Shown: positions 36,742 to 47,422, counted from the stretch's first letter. The stretch is 64,000 nt of DNA from Caballeronia sp. SBC1 (GCF_011493005.1 NZ_CP049156.1:2418001-2482000); one strand, 5' to 3'. The notes: generated by a model from the letters alone, not told the origin. Translations and numbers: made by a program.

Positions 36742-38898
36742 ATGTCGACGCCCTCCTCCACGCTGAACCGCCCCCACCCGCTGCTCGCGGACTGGGCGCT
36801 CACCGACGGCCTCGCGTGGATTCACATCTTCAAGGTGGCGCTGGCAGCGCTCCTCACGCTGTGGATCGCGATGCGTCTCGATCTGCCGCAACCCCGAACC
36901 GCGATGACGACGGTGTTTGTCGTGATGCAGCCGCAAAGCGGCATGGTGTTGGCGAAAAGTTTTTACCGCTTCTGCGGGACGCTCGTCGGCCTCGTGGTGA
37001 TGCTCGCGCTGATCAGCCTGTTCTCGCAACAACCGGTTCTGTTTCTAACGGCGACGGCGCTCTGGGTCGGCATTTGCACGGCGGGCGCAGCGCGTAACCG
37101 CAATTTTCGCTCGTACGGTTTCGTGTTGTCGGGTTATACGGCCGCGCTCATTGGCATACCGGCCGCACAGCATGCGGACGCGGCCTTCCTGACAGCAATG
37201 ACCCGCGTAGCCGAGGTATCGTTAGGCATCCTGTGTTCTGGCGCGGTCAGCGCGCTTGTCTTTCCTCGGCATGCCGGCGAACAAGTCCGCGCCACCGTGC
37301 GGCGGCGTTTCACTGCGTTCGTTGACTACGTGTCGAAGGCGTTGGACGGCGGTATCGAACGCTCGCAGATCGAGCGCATCAACGCGGCGTTCGTCGCCGA
37401 TGTAGTCGGCCTTGAGGCTGCGCGCAGCGTGGCCGTATTCGAAGATCCCGACACGCGCATGCGCAGCGGCCGCGTCGCGCGGCTGAACGGCGAATTCATG
37501 AGCGTATCTACACGCTTTCACGCGCTGCATCAGTTGATGAACCGGCTGCGGGTCAACGGCGCAGCGGTGACGGTCGACGCTTTGGAACCCTATTTCCGCA
37601 AAGTCGCGCCTTTGCTCAGCGCCGCCGGCGCGCCGGTGGAGAAAGCCGCCGATGCTGCCCACGCCGCCGCGCAACTCGACACATTCAAAGCCGCGCTGCC
37701 CAAGCGCATCCGGGCGACGCGGCGTGAACTCGATCCGACAATCGACCTGCTCGAATTCGATACCGCGGCGGAACTGCTGTATCGCTTCGTGGATGACCTG
37801 CATGCCTACACGCTGACTTATGCGTCGCTGGCAGTGCCCACGCACGAGCGCGAGCACTGGATCACGCGGTATGTGCCGAAGACCAGCCTGCTCGCCGCGG
37901 GTGTTTCAGGACTGCGCGCGTTCGCGGTGATCCTGGTTTTGAGCGGCTTCTGGATCATCTCGGCGTGGCCGAGCGGCGGCACAGCGGTGCTCGACGCGGC
38001 AGCGGTTATTGCACTGGCCTCGTCGTCGCCGCGGCCCACGCAAATGGCCTTCCAGATGGCGGCGGGCACCGCGCTCGCGACCGTCGCCGGCATGATCGTG
38101 GTGTTTGCGCTGTATCCGCACGTCGATGGCTTCCTGCTGTTGTCGGCCGTGCTCCTGCCCTTCCTGATGCTCGGCGTTTTCATCAGTACGCGGCCCGGCA
38201 TGATGGGCATTGGCGTCGGTTATTGCATCTTCTTCTGCTTTCTCGCCGGCCCGGATAACGTCATTCAGTACGATCCGTCTGCCTTCATCAACGACGCCAT
38301 CGCGTTGGTCGTTTCCATGCTCGTTTGTTCTATGGCGTTTGCGGTGCTGCTGCCAACCGACGCGCCGTGGCTGCGCCGTCTGCTGATGCGTGAATTGCGG
38401 CGGCAAGTAGTGACAGCAAGCAAGGGCAGCCTGACCCGGCTCGCGATGCGTTTTGAAAGCGGAGCACGCGATCTCCTTTCGCAGCTCGACGCGCTCGCGG
38501 CAGGCCGGGAGGATCTGCAGCGCGACGCATTGCGCTGGTTATTCGCGGTGCTTGAAGTGGGCCACGCGGTGATTGATCTGCGTACCGAATTGAACCGATC
38601 GAACACTGGCACATGCACGACGGCGTCGATCACGCAAGCGCTGCATCAGGTGGCCCGCCTCTTCGATCACCCCACCCCTCGACGCTTCGATGCCGCGTTA
38701 TCGGCGACCACGCTGGCCATCGACGACCTGCGAGCGCTGCTCGATACCGTGCACGAGCCTCGCGAAGAACGGCATCGGCTGCAACGCATGTCGAGTCATC
38801 TGCATTTCATTCGTACGGCGTTGCTCGATCCGCAATCTCCGCTAGGCCATCTCAGCCAGCCCGAACTCTCGCCCGAAGGAGCACCCCATGCCGCGTGA
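36742..38898 (+). CDS. aaeB: AaeB-like FUSC family efflux pump
   Basis: A 718-residue inner-membrane pump of the FUSC/aromatic acid exporter family. It has two groups of membrane segments, at about 25-175 (FKVALAALLTLWIAMRL; TVFVVMQPQSGMVLAKSFYR) and 390-540 (GLRAFAVILVLSGFWIISAW; SSPRPTQMAFQMAAGT), each followed by a large cytoplasmic domain. E. coli AaeB exports p-hydroxybenzoate and related acids. It starts 3 bp after the NodT stop and overlaps the AaeX-like gene by 11 bp, so all four genes form one operon. Confidence 0.92.
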   Translation: MSTPSSTLNRPHPLLADWALTDGLAWIHIFKVALAALLTLWIAMRLDLPQPRTAMTTVFVVMQPQSGMVLAKSFYRFCGTLVGLVVMLALISLFSQQPVLFLTATALWVGICTAGAARNRNFRSYGFVLSGYTAALIGIPAAQHADAAFLTAMTRVAEVSLGILCSGAVSALVFPRHAGEQVRATVRRRFTAFVDYVSKALDGGIERSQIERINAAFVADVVGLEAARSVAVFEDPDTRMRSGRVARLNGEFMSVSTRFHALHQLMNRLRVNGAAVTVDALEPYFRKVAPLLSAAGAPVEKAADAAHAAAQLDTFKAALPKRIRATRRELDPTIDLLEFDTAAELLYRFVDDLHAYTLTYASLAVPTHEREHWITRYVPKTSLLAAGVSGLRAFAVILVLSGFWIISAWPSGGTAVLDAAAVIALASSSPRPTQMAFQMAAGTALATVAGMIVVFALYPHVDGFLLLSAVLLPFLMLGVFISTRPGMMGIGVGYCIFFCFLAGPDNVIQYDPSAFINDAIALVVSMLVCSMAFAVLLPTDAPWLRRLLMRELRRQVVTASKGSLTRLAMRFESGARDLLSQLDALAAGREDLQRDALRWLFAVLEVGHAVIDLRTELNRSNTGTCTTASITQALHQVARLFDHPTPRRFDAALSATTLAIDDLRALLDTVHEPREERHRLQRMSSHLHFIRTALLDPQSPLGHLSQPELSPEGAPHAA

Positions 38899-39088
38899 TA
38901 TCGCCATTCTCGACGCCTACGTGCCGACCATCCTGCTGCTGTTTATCGCGGGCGGCTTGCTGACCTGGTTCATCGACCGGCTGCTCGCGCTCACGGGCTT
39001 GTATCGCGTGGTGTGGCATCCGTCGCTCTTTCGCGCTTGTCTACTCGTGTGTACGTGCGGCCTGTTTGGGCTCGCGGTGTATAGCTGA
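38888..39088 (+). CDS. aaeX: AaeX-like DUF1656 membrane protein
   Basis: A 66-residue DUF1656 protein, the small partner of AaeAB-type systems. It has two membrane segments (about 12-30, YVPTILLLFIAGGLLTWF; and 48-64, RACLLVCTCGLFGLAVYS) joined by the conserved LYRVVWHPSLF. The start lies within the last codons of aaeB (11-bp overlap). Its role in E. coli is not settled; here it sits between pump and adaptor genes. Confidence 0.9.
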   Translation: MPRDIAILDAYVPTILLLFIAGGLLTWFIDRLLALTGLYRVVWHPSLFRACLLVCTCGLFGLAVYS

Positions 39089-39137
39089 ACCATCGCTGAA
39101 ATATCGCTGAATATTGTTGAAGGACTAAAACCGCATC

Positions 39138-40016
39138 ATGATCATCAGGAAAATTTTCGGCATCTTCATGACCGCGCTGATTTTCTGCGCAGCCATCTTG
39201 ATAGGGCGTGTGCTCTGGGTGCATTACATGGACCAGCCGTGGACCCGCGACGGCCGCGTGCGCGCCGACGTCATCAACGTCGCGCCCGATGTCTCGGGCG
39301 CGGTCGTGACCATGCCGGTCGCCGATAACCAGTTCGTGCACAAGGGCGACCTGCTAATGGAAATCGATCCGTCGCACTACAAGATCGCGGTAGAACAGGC
39401 GCAGGCCACCGTCGCCGCGCGCCAGGCGGATTTACGCATGCGTCGCGACGACGCCGCGCGCCGTGCTGATCTGGATAACGAAGTGGTGTCGAAGGAATCA
39501 CGCGATAACGCGAGCCAGGCCGCATCCGGCGCCGCCGCGAACTTGCAGCAGGCACAGGCAACGCTTGATGCTGCTGAGCTCAATCTCACGCGCACCAAGG
39601 TGTTTGCGCCGGTGGACGGCTATGTGACGAACCTGAACGTGCATCGCGGTGACTACGCGACGACGGGCTCAGCGAAGCTCGCTATTGTCGATAGTCACTC
39701 GTTCTGGGTCTATGGATATTTCGAGGAAACGAAGCTGCCGCGTGTGCGTATTGGCGATAAAGCCGAGATGCGGCTGATGAGCGGCGGCGTGTTGAAAGGC
39801 CACGTGCAGAGTATTTCGCGCGGCATCTATGACCGCGATAATCCGCAAAGCCGTGAACTGCTCGCCGATGTGAACCCCACGTTCAACTGGGTGCGGCTCG
39901 CGCAGCGGGTGCCGGTACGCATTCATATCGACGAGGTTCCGGCAGATGTCGTGCTGGCTGCAGGAACGACCTGCACGGTGGTTGTAGAGCCTACCGGCAA
40001 GCCGAGCGCTTTATAG
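39138..40016 (+). CDS. aaeA: AaeA-like HlyD-family periplasmic adaptor
   Basis: A 292-residue membrane-fusion protein linking the inner-membrane pump with the outer-membrane channel. An N-terminal anchor (about 8-28, [20 protein letters not shown]) precedes the biotinyl-lipoyl domain halves ([20 protein letters not shown] about 50 and [20 protein letters not shown] about 150), a helical hairpin between them (about 85-145) and a beta-barrel with [20 protein letters not shown]. It ends the operon; the stop overlaps the convergent astE stop by 6 bp. Confidence 0.92.
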   Translation: MIIRKIFGIFMTALIFCAAILIGRVLWVHYMDQPWTRDGRVRADVINVAPDVSGAVVTMPVADNQFVHKGDLLMEIDPSHYKIAVEQAQATVAARQADLRMRRDDAARRADLDNEVVSKESRDNASQAASGAAANLQQAQATLDAAELNLTRTKVFAPVDGYVTNLNVHRGDYATTGSAKLAIVDSHSFWVYGYFEETKLPRVRIGDKAEMRLMSGGVLKGHVQSISRGIYDRDNPQSRELLADVNPTFNWVRLAQRVPVRIHIDEVPADVVLAAGTTCTVVVEPTGKPSAL

Positions 40017-41042
40017 CGAGTCGAACGTTTCCTGAGTCGTATCAATAACCATGAGCCCTGCCCTCAATCCCGGCTTCACCGTCGGATTCGGAAACACGAT
40101 GCGCTCCTCGTCGCGAACCACTTCATACGTGTAATCGCCATCTTCGGCGAGCACCGTGCCCCGCGCGAATGGCGTGAAGTTCGCGACATCGCCGGCTACG
40201 TGGAGCTTGAACTCTTCGCTCTGTTTGTCGATTTGTCCGACCACCGTGAATACCTTCAGCGGCTGGCTGGACGGCTTTATGGGCGCAAGGCCCGCAATGA
40301 GCCTTCGCAGCGCGGCGTCCGATGCGGCGAAGCGCGACAGATCGTTGTGTCCAAACGCCCGCACCTTGCCAAGCTCCAGCGTGCAAGCTAACGCGCCCGA
40401 TTGCTCGGCCGTGAAATGCGTGAACGTGTTCGACTTCTCTTTATGCAGCAACACCGCCGATAACCCCGCGTCCCGCAACCAGTCGAACATCACCCGTGAC
40501 AGCGGCGCGCCCGTGTACGGCAACAACGCAAATTGCTCGAACACTGATGGCCGGATGGCCGTGTGCATGTCGATGTGCCACTTCGCTTGAGTTGAGCCGG
40601 CGTCAGCCTCGGCGAAAAACGCCCGCGTCACGTTCTCCAGTTCCGCCGCTCGCGGAGATTCATGACTCGCCGCCAGCTCAAGATACCGGCCGTTGAATAG
40701 CCGGTTGAGATCATCGTCGCGATACCGGCAAGAGGCACGCATCGCGTCGATATTGCCAAAGATGACCAGCACGCGGCTCTTCAACACCGCCTTGCCGCTT
40801 GCGATATCCGCAACAAGCATCGACAGGATTTCGATTGGCGCGGTTTCATCGCCATGAATCCCTGCCGTTGCCACCACGCTTTGTAGCACCGCGCCTTCGG
40901 GTTCGAAGCGGACGATGCCATCGCCGAGCCACGTCCACTTCACACCGCTTGGCAACGTGCCTCCAGTCAGCGCGGGCTTTTTTCCATCGAGCACAAAGTC
41001 GAGAAAATTCGCGAACATGGCCGGCTCAACGCTGGAAGTCAT
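40011..41042 (-). CDS. astE: Succinylglutamate desuccinylase
   Basis: A 343-residue zinc peptidase-like enzyme of the M14/AstE family that splits N-succinylglutamate to glutamate and succinate, the last step of arginine succinyltransferase catabolism. Zinc ligands are in [13 protein letters not shown] (His and Glu, about 70) and [11 protein letters not shown] (His). The start at 41042 overlaps the end of astB by 17 bp; an internal ATG at 41018 (MFANFLDFV) is an alternative. The stop overlaps that of the efflux adaptor gene on the other strand. Confidence 0.95.
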   Translation of the reverse strand: MTSSVEPAMFANFLDFVLDGKKPALTGGTLPSGVKWTWLGDGIVRFEPEGAVLQSVVATAGIHGDETAPIEILSMLVADIASGKAVLKSRVLVIFGNIDAMRASCRYRDDDLNRLFNGRYLELAASHESPRAAELENVTRAFFAEADAGSTQAKWHIDMHTAIRPSVFEQFALLPYTGAPLSRVMFDWLRDAGLSAVLLHKEKSNTFTHFTAEQSGALACTLELGKVRAFGHNDLSRFAASDAALRRLIAGLAPIKPSSQPLKVFTVVGQIDKQSEEFKLHVAGDVANFTPFARGTVLAEDGDYTYEVVRDEERIVFPNPTVKPGLRAGLMVIDTTQETFDSL

Positions 41043-42369
41043 AGATGGCGCCCAGCTTGAGAATGCCGGTCAACGCATCAAGCGCCGCGCGCGATTCATC
41101 GAGCAGTTTCAGGTCGGCGAGATCGGCGGGCGCAATGCGATCACGATAATGCGTGTCGATCCACGCATCGAGTTGCGCGAACAACGTGTCGTTCATCCAA
41201 ACGCCCGGATTCACGGCGACCCGTTCCGCGTCGTTAAGCACCACGCGCAGTCGCAGGCAAGCGGGACCACCGCCGTTCTTCATGCTTTCGCGAAGATCGA
41301 AGACGAGCACGTCGTCAATAGACGTGGACCGTGCATGCAACGAATCAAGGTACTTGGCGACCCGCGCGTTTTCCCGGCACTCTTGCGGCACGACCAACAC
41401 CTGTCGGCCGTCGGGTCGTGTCAGCAACTGGCTGTTGAACAGATACGACGAGACGGCATCGGCCACGCTGACTTCGTCTTCCGGCACTTCGATAGCGGTG
41501 AACGCGCCGCCATGTGTTTCGAGTTTCGCGCGAAGCTGGTCGTACACGCTTGCCTGATTCAGGAACGCCCGTTGGTGGCAGAACAACGTGTTGCGGTTGC
41601 CCACGGCGATCACATCGTTATGAAACACGCCGGCATCGATCACATCAGGAAGCTGTTGCGCGAACACGGTGGCGTCGTCGGAAAGACCATGAAGGCGCGC
41701 GACCGCACGACTTGCTTCCAGCGTCTGACGCGCGGGGAAACGCTTCGGTTCAGCCGAACCCTGAGCGTATTCGCTACGCCCATAGACGAAAAACTCCACA
41801 CCCTTCTCGCCGTACTCGTTGCAAAAACGCGTGTGATTCGCCGCACCTTCATCACCTAACGCGGGTGTGCCCGGCAGTGCATGATGAATCCTGAAATGCT
41901 TCTCGTCAGAGAAAATGGCTGAGAGCGAACGGCGCGTTTCTTCATGCTCGATCGCACGATGCAACTTCGTGCTCAGGTTAGCCGGCGTGAAATGCACGCG
42001 GCCATCGTTCGTATCCGCCGATGGACTCACCGTCGCCGCGTTCGCGGTCCACATGGCCGAAGCGGAACTCGCCGCGGCCAGCAATTCGGGCGCTTCTCGC
42101 GCAGCGCGTTCGACTACCGTAGCGTCGTCGCCGGTGAAACCCAGGCTGCGCAGCAACTTGAGCGACGGCCGTTCGAGCGGCGGCAACACACCTTGGTGAA
42201 AGCCAAGGTCGGCCAACTGCTTCATCTTGCGCAGACCCTGCTTCGCCGCAGCCTTCGGATTAGCAGCCGATTTCTCATTGTTGCGCGACGCGACATTGCC
42301 GAACGACAGCCCCGCGTAGTTGTGCGTCGGGCCGACCAGCCCGTCGAAGTTCGCTTCGAATGCTTGCAT
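41026..42369 (-). CDS. astB: N-succinylarginine dihydrolase
   Basis: A 447-residue enzyme that converts N2-succinylarginine to succinylornithine, CO2 and two ammonia (second AST step). It begins [20 protein letters not shown], the family hallmark. The guanidine-modifying core shows [26 protein letters not shown]-like [16 protein letters not shown], and the C-terminal [17 protein letters not shown] with the catalytic Cys. The length is normal. It starts 9 bp after astD and overlaps astE. Confidence 0.97.
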   Translation of the reverse strand: MQAFEANFDGLVGPTHNYAGLSFGNVASRNNEKSAANPKAAAKQGLRKMKQLADLGFHQGVLPPLERPSLKLLRSLGFTGDDATVVERAAREAPELLAAASSASAMWTANAATVSPSADTNDGRVHFTPANLSTKLHRAIEHEETRRSLSAIFSDEKHFRIHHALPGTPALGDEGAANHTRFCNEYGEKGVEFFVYGRSEYAQGSAEPKRFPARQTLEASRAVARLHGLSDDATVFAQQLPDVIDAGVFHNDVIAVGNRNTLFCHQRAFLNQASVYDQLRAKLETHGGAFTAIEVPEDEVSVADAVSSYLFNSQLLTRPDGRQVLVVPQECRENARVAKYLDSLHARSTSIDDVLVFDLRESMKNGGGPACLRLRVVLNDAERVAVNPGVWMNDTLFAQLDAWIDTHYRDRIAPADLADLKLLDESRAALDALTGILKLGAIYDFQR

Positions 42370-42378
42370 CGTGGTTCC

Positions 42379-43854
42379 TCAGAACTGAAGGCCGGGCGAG
42401 ACGCTCGCGGGCATTTGCAACTGGGTGCTTTCGACGGATGCCATAGGATACGAGCAATAATCCGCTGCGTAAAATGCGCTCGGCCGCTGGTTGCCCGAGC
42501 GTCCGATACCGCCGAACGGCGCCGCTGACGACGCGCCGTTCGTCGGCCGGTTCCAGTTCACAATGCCCGCGCGAATGGTGCGCTGGAAATGGGTCCACGC
42601 GGTTTCATCGTCGGCTAAGAGGCCAGCGGATAAACCGAACGCGGTGTCGTTGGCGCGTTCAATCGCCTGATCGAAGCTGCTGTAGCGCGTGAGTTGCAGC
42701 ATAGGGCCGAAGTGTTCTTCATCAGGCACGTTGCGCGCATTCGTCACGTCGATGATCGCGGGCGTGACAAAGCCAAGCTGCGCAGAACGCTGCGTCATTT
42801 CAAGCAAGGGCTTGCCGCCCGCTTCAATCAACTGCGTCTGCGCCTGCACGAGCTTCGCTGCGGCGCGCGCCGAGATCACGGCGCCCATGAACGGTTGCGG
42901 GTCTGCGTCGAAGGCGCCCGTTTTAATCTTCGATGTCACGTCGATCAAGCGCTCGGTGAACCGCTCGCCGAATGCGTTATCCGGAACGAACAACCGGCGC
43001 GCGCACGTGCAGCGCTGCCCCGCCGACAAATACGCCGACTGGATCGTGTGATGCACGGCGGCGTCGATGTCCGCGACCTCAGCCACGACCAGCGGATTGT
43101 TGCCGCCCATTTCCAGCGCGAGCACGATCTCCGGACGGCCGCCGAATTGTCGATGCAGCAACGTGCCGGTATCCGAGCTGCCGGTGAAGAACAAGCCATC
43201 GATCTGTCGATGATTCGCCAGCGCGATGCCGGTGTCCTTCTCGCCTTGCACAAGATTCAGCACGCCAGCGGGCAAGCCGGCTTGTGCCCACAAGTCCACC
43301 GTCAACGCGGCCACTCCCGGCGCGAATTCCGATGGTTTGAACACGACCGTGTTCCCCGCGATCAACGCCGGGACAATATGCCCGTTCGGCAAATGTCCGG
43401 GGAAGTTGTACGGCCCGAACACAGCCACAACGCCATGCGGACGATGCCGCAAAACCGCGATGCCATCGGCCATTTCCTGGCGCTTCTCGCCGGTGCGTTC
43501 GTTATACGACTTGACGGAGATATCGACTTTGGCGGCCATGGTCGCGACTTCGGTCCGTGCTTCCCACAACGGCTTACCGGTCTCGAGACCGATGGTGTGA
43601 GCCAGCGTTTCCTTGTGCTCGGTCAGGAGCGCCGCGAAACGCCGCGCGATTGCAATGCGTTCGTCCAGCGTCAACGCGGACCACGAGGCGAACGCCCGTC
43701 GTGCTGAAAGCACGGCGCGCTCAACGTCCTGAGCCGCCGCGCTTGGCCCCTCCCAAACCACGTTGCCATTGCCCGGATTGCGCGATGCGAACGGCGCACC
43801 CGTGCCGTCGCTCCACGCGCCATCGATAAACAATTGAGTCGAAATCTTCGTCAT
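42379..43854 (-). CDS. astD: Succinylglutamate semialdehyde dehydrogenase
   Basis: A 491-residue NAD-dependent aldehyde dehydrogenase, the fourth AST step. It has the cofactor-binding FNFPGHLPNGHIVPALIAGN, glutamate in LALEMGGNNPLVV (about 245) and the catalytic Cys in AGQRCTCARRLFVP (about 280). The ATG at 43854 (MTKISTQLFIDGAW) has AAGGAAC upstream; the open frame extends further without homology. It is 10 bp past the aruG stop and 9 bp before astB. Confidence 0.97.
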   Translation of the reverse strand: MTKISTQLFIDGAWSDGTGAPFASRNPGNGNVVWEGPSAAAQDVERAVLSARRAFASWSALTLDERIAIARRFAALLTEHKETLAHTIGLETGKPLWEARTEVATMAAKVDISVKSYNERTGEKRQEMADGIAVLRHRPHGVVAVFGPYNFPGHLPNGHIVPALIAGNTVVFKPSEFAPGVAALTVDLWAQAGLPAGVLNLVQGEKDTGIALANHRQIDGLFFTGSSDTGTLLHRQFGGRPEIVLALEMGGNNPLVVAEVADIDAAVHHTIQSAYLSAGQRCTCARRLFVPDNAFGERFTERLIDVTSKIKTGAFDADPQPFMGAVISARAAAKLVQAQTQLIEAGGKPLLEMTQRSAQLGFVTPAIIDVTNARNVPDEEHFGPMLQLTRYSSFDQAIERANDTAFGLSAGLLADDETAWTHFQRTIRAGIVNWNRPTNGASSAAPFGGIGRSGNQRPSAFYAADYCSYPMASVESTQLQMPASVSPGLQF

Positions 43855-43864
43855 GTTCCTTGTC

Positions 43865-44914
43865 CTAACTAGCGTTCTGCGTTGCGTTCTTCGCGCGCGG
43901 TTGCGATGCCAGCACACGCACCGTATCGCCGGCTTGCACGCGCAGCGCGGTGGCTTCTTCCGGTGTCAGCAGGAAGGTGCCGTCTTCGGGCACGCCAAAC
44001 GTCGCGCCACAGCGGAAGTCGTCCAGCGATGTATTCGATACCAGGCTGCGGGCCTCGCCGTGCCCTGCACGCTCACCAATGCGCACCGTCACCAGCACGC
44101 TCTCGCGCACCGTGCGCAAGTCTGCTACGTGGCATTCGAGGACCGGGCCGGCATCGAAGATATCGACGTGATTTTCATAGCGCAGCCCTTCCGTTTCGAG
44201 CATCTTGCGCGCGGGCATGGTGTCGCGATGCGTCAACCCGACCGCCGCTTGCGCGTCTTCGGGCAGCATGGCGAGATAGACCGGATACCGCGGCATCAGC
44301 TCGGCGAGGAACGACTTCTTGCCGTGCGAGCTGAGATAGTCGGCGGCGTTGAAATCAATCTGATAGAAATGCGATCCCACTGCCTGCCAGAACGGCGACG
44401 CGCCGCTTTCATCGAAGTGACCGCGCAGTTCAGCGCACAGGCGCTCCGGGAAGCGCTCGCGGAATTGCGCGATAAACATGAAGCGTGAACGCGATAGCAA
44501 ACCACCCACGCCGGCCGTGCGATATCGCGGGCTTAAGAAAAGCGAGCAGACTTCCGCGTAACCGGTGAGATCATGCGAGATGTTGAGCAGCGACATCTTG
44601 GTCCACACGCCCAGATCGCGGCTGGCATGCACGACCGTCGACACACGATAGTTATAAAACGGCTGCTCCAGCCCGACTTCGGTTTCAATACCGCACACGC
44701 CGGCAATATCACCCGTCGCCGTGTCTTCCATCGCGAACAGATACCCTGCTTCGAAGGGTTGAGCCTCATCGGCGAGCGTGCGCCGTGCACGTTCAACGCG
44801 CGCGGTCAGTGCATCGCGATCCGGCTTGAAGGTGGTGAGTCCGGGTCCCGTCTCGTGCGCGAGCGCGACGAGCGCGTCGACATCTCCAGGCTGCACGCAG
44901 CGGACAACGATCAT
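43865..44914 (-). CDS. aruG: Arginine/ornithine N-succinyltransferase beta subunit
   Basis: A 349-residue subunit that, with AruF, transfers succinyl from succinyl-CoA to arginine or ornithine (first AST step). It is an AstA-family protein: MIVVRCVQPGDVDALVALAH, the GNAT-like core YAEVCSLFLSPRYRTAGVGG, then LSSHGKKSFLAELMPRYPVY and FDAGPVLECHVADLRTVRES. The ATG overlaps the end of aruF by 4 bp, so the two subunits are coupled. Named by its position after aruF, as in Pseudomonas aeruginosa. Confidence 0.93.
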   Translation of the reverse strand: MIVVRCVQPGDVDALVALAHETGPGLTTFKPDRDALTARVERARRTLADEAQPFEAGYLFAMEDTATGDIAGVCGIETEVGLEQPFYNYRVSTVVHASRDLGVWTKMSLLNISHDLTGYAEVCSLFLSPRYRTAGVGGLLSRSRFMFIAQFRERFPERLCAELRGHFDESGASPFWQAVGSHFYQIDFNAADYLSSHGKKSFLAELMPRYPVYLAMLPEDAQAAVGLTHRDTMPARKMLETEGLRYENHVDIFDAGPVLECHVADLRTVRESVLVTVRIGERAGHGEARSLVSNTSLDDFRCGATFGVPEDGTFLLTPEEATALRVQAGDTVRVLASQPRAKNATQNAS

Positions 44915-45966
44915 TGCAATTCTCCCGAAGCCTGATGAAGCGGCACACAACGTACCGTATCGGAATCTTTCACGCTTAACACCTTGCACAGTTCAGCCGA
45001 CAGCGGCGCACCGGTCGCACGCGAGGACGGCAGATTGACCAAAGCGCACCGGAATGCGTGCGCGCCGCCGGCTGCGATCAGGTACGGCGTGCCTGACGTG
45101 CCCATGTCATCCTGCGCGGTTCGCACGGCGCGAATTTCGTTCGCCAGCACGGACGCACTGCGCTCCACTGCGACGGTCAGAACCGGGCCGGCATCGAAGA
45201 TATCGACGAAACGATCCGGCTCAAAACCCTCTTCAAGGTGGATGTCATACGCGAGCAACGCGCCGTCGTCCGGCTCGCCCAACACTCTTTGCGCTTCAGG
45301 CGGCAGCAGCGGCACATAAAGCGGATAACTCGGCATCACTTCCGCGATAAACGTACGGCTGCGGCCGCCCGATTCCAGTTCGACCTGCTCGAAATCGCGG
45401 CCGAAGAACTTGCGCCCGACCGCTTCCCAGAACGGCGACACGCCGGCTTCATCGGTGACGCCGAGCATCAGCGAGAAGACGTCGTCGGAGAAACGCTTGC
45501 GGTTCGCGGCCACGTACATCATGCGGGCGCGCGAGAGCAGATGCGCGGCGGCGTCGTGCGTGGCTTCGCGCACCGATGGGTCAATATAGAAACCCGTTAG
45601 ACGGCTCTTGCCCGTGAGTTCATGCGACATGGTGAGCGCGTGAATCTTGCGGTTCACCTTGAGTTCGCGCGACGCGTGGATCAGCGCGTCGTTGCGGAAC
45701 GCGTAGAACGGCTCCGAATATCCCGCCGATGCCACAATGCTCGAACTGCCAAGCAACGCGCCTGTCGTCGTTTCCTCAAGCACGAAGAGATAAAACTCCT
45801 CGCCCGGAAACTCGACTTCCGCGCGAAACGAATCTTCGGAAAGCGCAACGCGCGTTTCCAGCACACGACGATCGCGCGGCAACGAATGCAGCACCGGATG
45901 CGCGGCGTGCGCCATCCGTTCGAGCGCGTCGAGATCGGCGAGTCTTGCGGGGCGGACGATTAACAT
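44911..45966 (-). CDS. aruF: Arginine/ornithine N-succinyltransferase alpha subunit
   Basis: The 351-residue partner of AruG. It begins MLIVRPARLADLDALERMAH and contains KSRLTGFYIDPSVREATHDA, FIAEVMPSYPLYVPLLPPEA and FVDIFDAGPVLTVAVERSAS, paralogous to AruG throughout. The two-subunit form is typical of pseudomonads and Burkholderiaceae, whereas enterobacteria use one AstA. The start at 45966 is the first ATG with homology; the frame is open upstream. It lies 43 bp after aruC. Confidence 0.93.
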   Translation of the reverse strand: MLIVRPARLADLDALERMAHAAHPVLHSLPRDRRVLETRVALSEDSFRAEVEFPGEEFYLFVLEETTTGALLGSSSIVASAGYSEPFYAFRNDALIHASRELKVNRKIHALTMSHELTGKSRLTGFYIDPSVREATHDAAAHLLSRARMMYVAANRKRFSDDVFSLMLGVTDEAGVSPFWEAVGRKFFGRDFEQVELESGGRSRTFIAEVMPSYPLYVPLLPPEAQRVLGEPDDGALLAYDIHLEEGFEPDRFVDIFDAGPVLTVAVERSASVLANEIRAVRTAQDDMGTSGTPYLIAAGGAHAFRCALVNLPSSRATGAPLSAELCKVLSVKDSDTVRCVPLHQASGELQ

Positions 45967-46009
45967 CGGCGGTTCCGTTGGTTGAGAGAATAGACCGAAG
46001 TCCGCACGT

Positions 46010-47221
46010 TCAATGCGCCACGTCGGCAATGGCCTTTTCGATGCGCGCAAAACCCTCGTCGAGATCGGCCATGGGCATGATCAGCGACGGCGCGAAACGC
46101 AGCACGTTCGGGCCTGCGATCAGCATGATCACACCGTGTTTTGCGGCAGCGTTAAGCACGTCCTTCGCGCGGTCCTTGTAGGCATCGGCGAGTTCGGCGC
46201 CGATCAACAGGCCCTTGCCGCGAATTTCCTTGAAAACGGAGAAACGTTCATCGATCCGCTTGAGATGCGCCTTGATCGCAGCGCTGCGTTGCTGCACGCC
46301 TTCGAGCACAGCAGGGTCGCTGATCAATTCAACCACCTTGTCCGCAATAGCCGCGCCCAGCGGATTGCCGCCGTAAGTAGTCCCATGCACGCCGACCTTG
46401 AAATGCGCGGCGATCTTGTCCGTGGTCAGCATTGCGCCGATCGGGAAACCGTTGCCGAGCGACTTCGCGGTCGTCAGGATGTCCGGCGTCACGCCGTAAC
46501 CCATGTACGCGTAGAACGTGCCGGTACGGCCCACGCCCGTTTGTACCTCATCAAAAATCAGCAACGCGCCGTGCTCGTCGCAGGCTTCGCGCAGACCCTG
46601 GAGGAACGCGGGATCGGCGGGCAGCACGCCGCCTTCGCCCTGCACCGGCTCGACGATCACCGCGCAGGTTTGCGGACCGATCGCTGCACGGGCTGCGGCC
46701 AGGTCGTTATAGGGAAGATGCGTGATGCCTTGCGGCGTCGGGCCGAAACCTTCGGCGTATTTAGGCTGGCCACCGACGCTGACTGTGAACAGCGTCCGGC
46801 CGTGGAAGGACTGCGTGAACGAGATGATTTCGACTTTCTGCGGACCGGTGTTGTCGATAGCGTAACGGCGCGCGAGTTTCAGCGCGGCTTCGTTCGCTTC
46901 CGCGCCGGAATTTGCGAAGAACGCGCGATCGGCGAAGGTCAGGTTCGTGAGGCGCGTGGCAAGCCGCAGCACCGGTTCGTTGGTGTAGCCATTACCGATA
47001 TGCCAGAGCTTCTGGCCTTGATCGTGGAGCACTTTCAGCAGTTCGGGATGCGCGTGGCCCAACGCTGTCACCGCGATTCCGCCGGCGAAATCGACATAGT
47101 CACGGCCTTCCGTATCCCATACGCGCGAACCGAGTCCGCGATCCGGCACGAAATTCGCCGGTGAGAAAAGAGGCACCATCACTTCGTCGAACGTACCGCG
47201 CGTTACATTGATATCCGTCAT
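46010..47221 (-). CDS. astC: Acetylornithine/succinylornithine aminotransferase
   Basis: A 403-residue class III PLP aminotransferase. It contains [19 protein letters not shown] (about 100-118), [15 protein letters not shown] [20 protein letters not shown] (about 185), [12 protein letters not shown] and the PLP lysine in [15 protein letters not shown] (about 250). First in an arginine succinyltransferase operon, it should act mainly as succinylornithine transaminase (third AST step), though such enzymes also serve in arginine synthesis. CAAAGGAGCGG precedes the ATG at 47221. Confidence 0.94.
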   Translation of the reverse strand: MTDINVTRGTFDEVMVPLFSPANFVPDRGLGSRVWDTEGRDYVDFAGGIAVTALGHAHPELLKVLHDQGQKLWHIGNGYTNEPVLRLATRLTNLTFADRAFFANSGAEANEAALKLARRYAIDNTGPQKVEIISFTQSFHGRTLFTVSVGGQPKYAEGFGPTPQGITHLPYNDLAAARAAIGPQTCAVIVEPVQGEGGVLPADPAFLQGLREACDEHGALLIFDEVQTGVGRTGTFYAYMGYGVTPDILTTAKSLGNGFPIGAMLTTDKIAAHFKVGVHGTTYGGNPLGAAIADKVVELISDPAVLEGVQQRSAAIKAHLKRIDERFSVFKEIRGKGLLIGAELADAYKDRAKDVLNAAAKHGVIMLIAGPNVLRFAPSLIMPMADLDEGFARIEKAIADVAH

Positions 47222-47399
47222 GAACCGCTCCTTTGCTTGTTCGGGTATTTAGCCTGACACACTATGACAGGATGGTAGGCGCGCACGAGCGCCGCGTCTT
47301 GCGGGAACGCGACAAGGTTTCATGGTATTCGAGAGAATTGAGTCGTGTAAGTCAGCCGAAAGACATAGGCGCATGGGTCGGCCGAAGCAAATCGGCCAC

Positions 47400-47422
47400 G
47401 GGGCGATCACGCTGATCGCCCC
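47400..47422. promoter_or_regulatory. Perfect palindrome upstream of the AST operon
   Basis: GGGGCGATCA (47400-47409) pairs perfectly with TGATCGCCCC (47413-47422) around CGC. No T-run follows on either side, so a terminator is unlikely unless weak. It lies between the ABC ATPase stop (47469) and the astC start, where an operator would act. Confidence 0.45.

Noticed and set aside
38888..39088. aaeX-like frame as a mere overlap artefact of aaeB
   Set aside because: It was kept as real: it matches DUF1656, has two membrane segments and sits in the expected position.
46013..47164. 383-codon open frame on the plus strand
   Set aside because: Antisense to astC; no homology or ribosome site.
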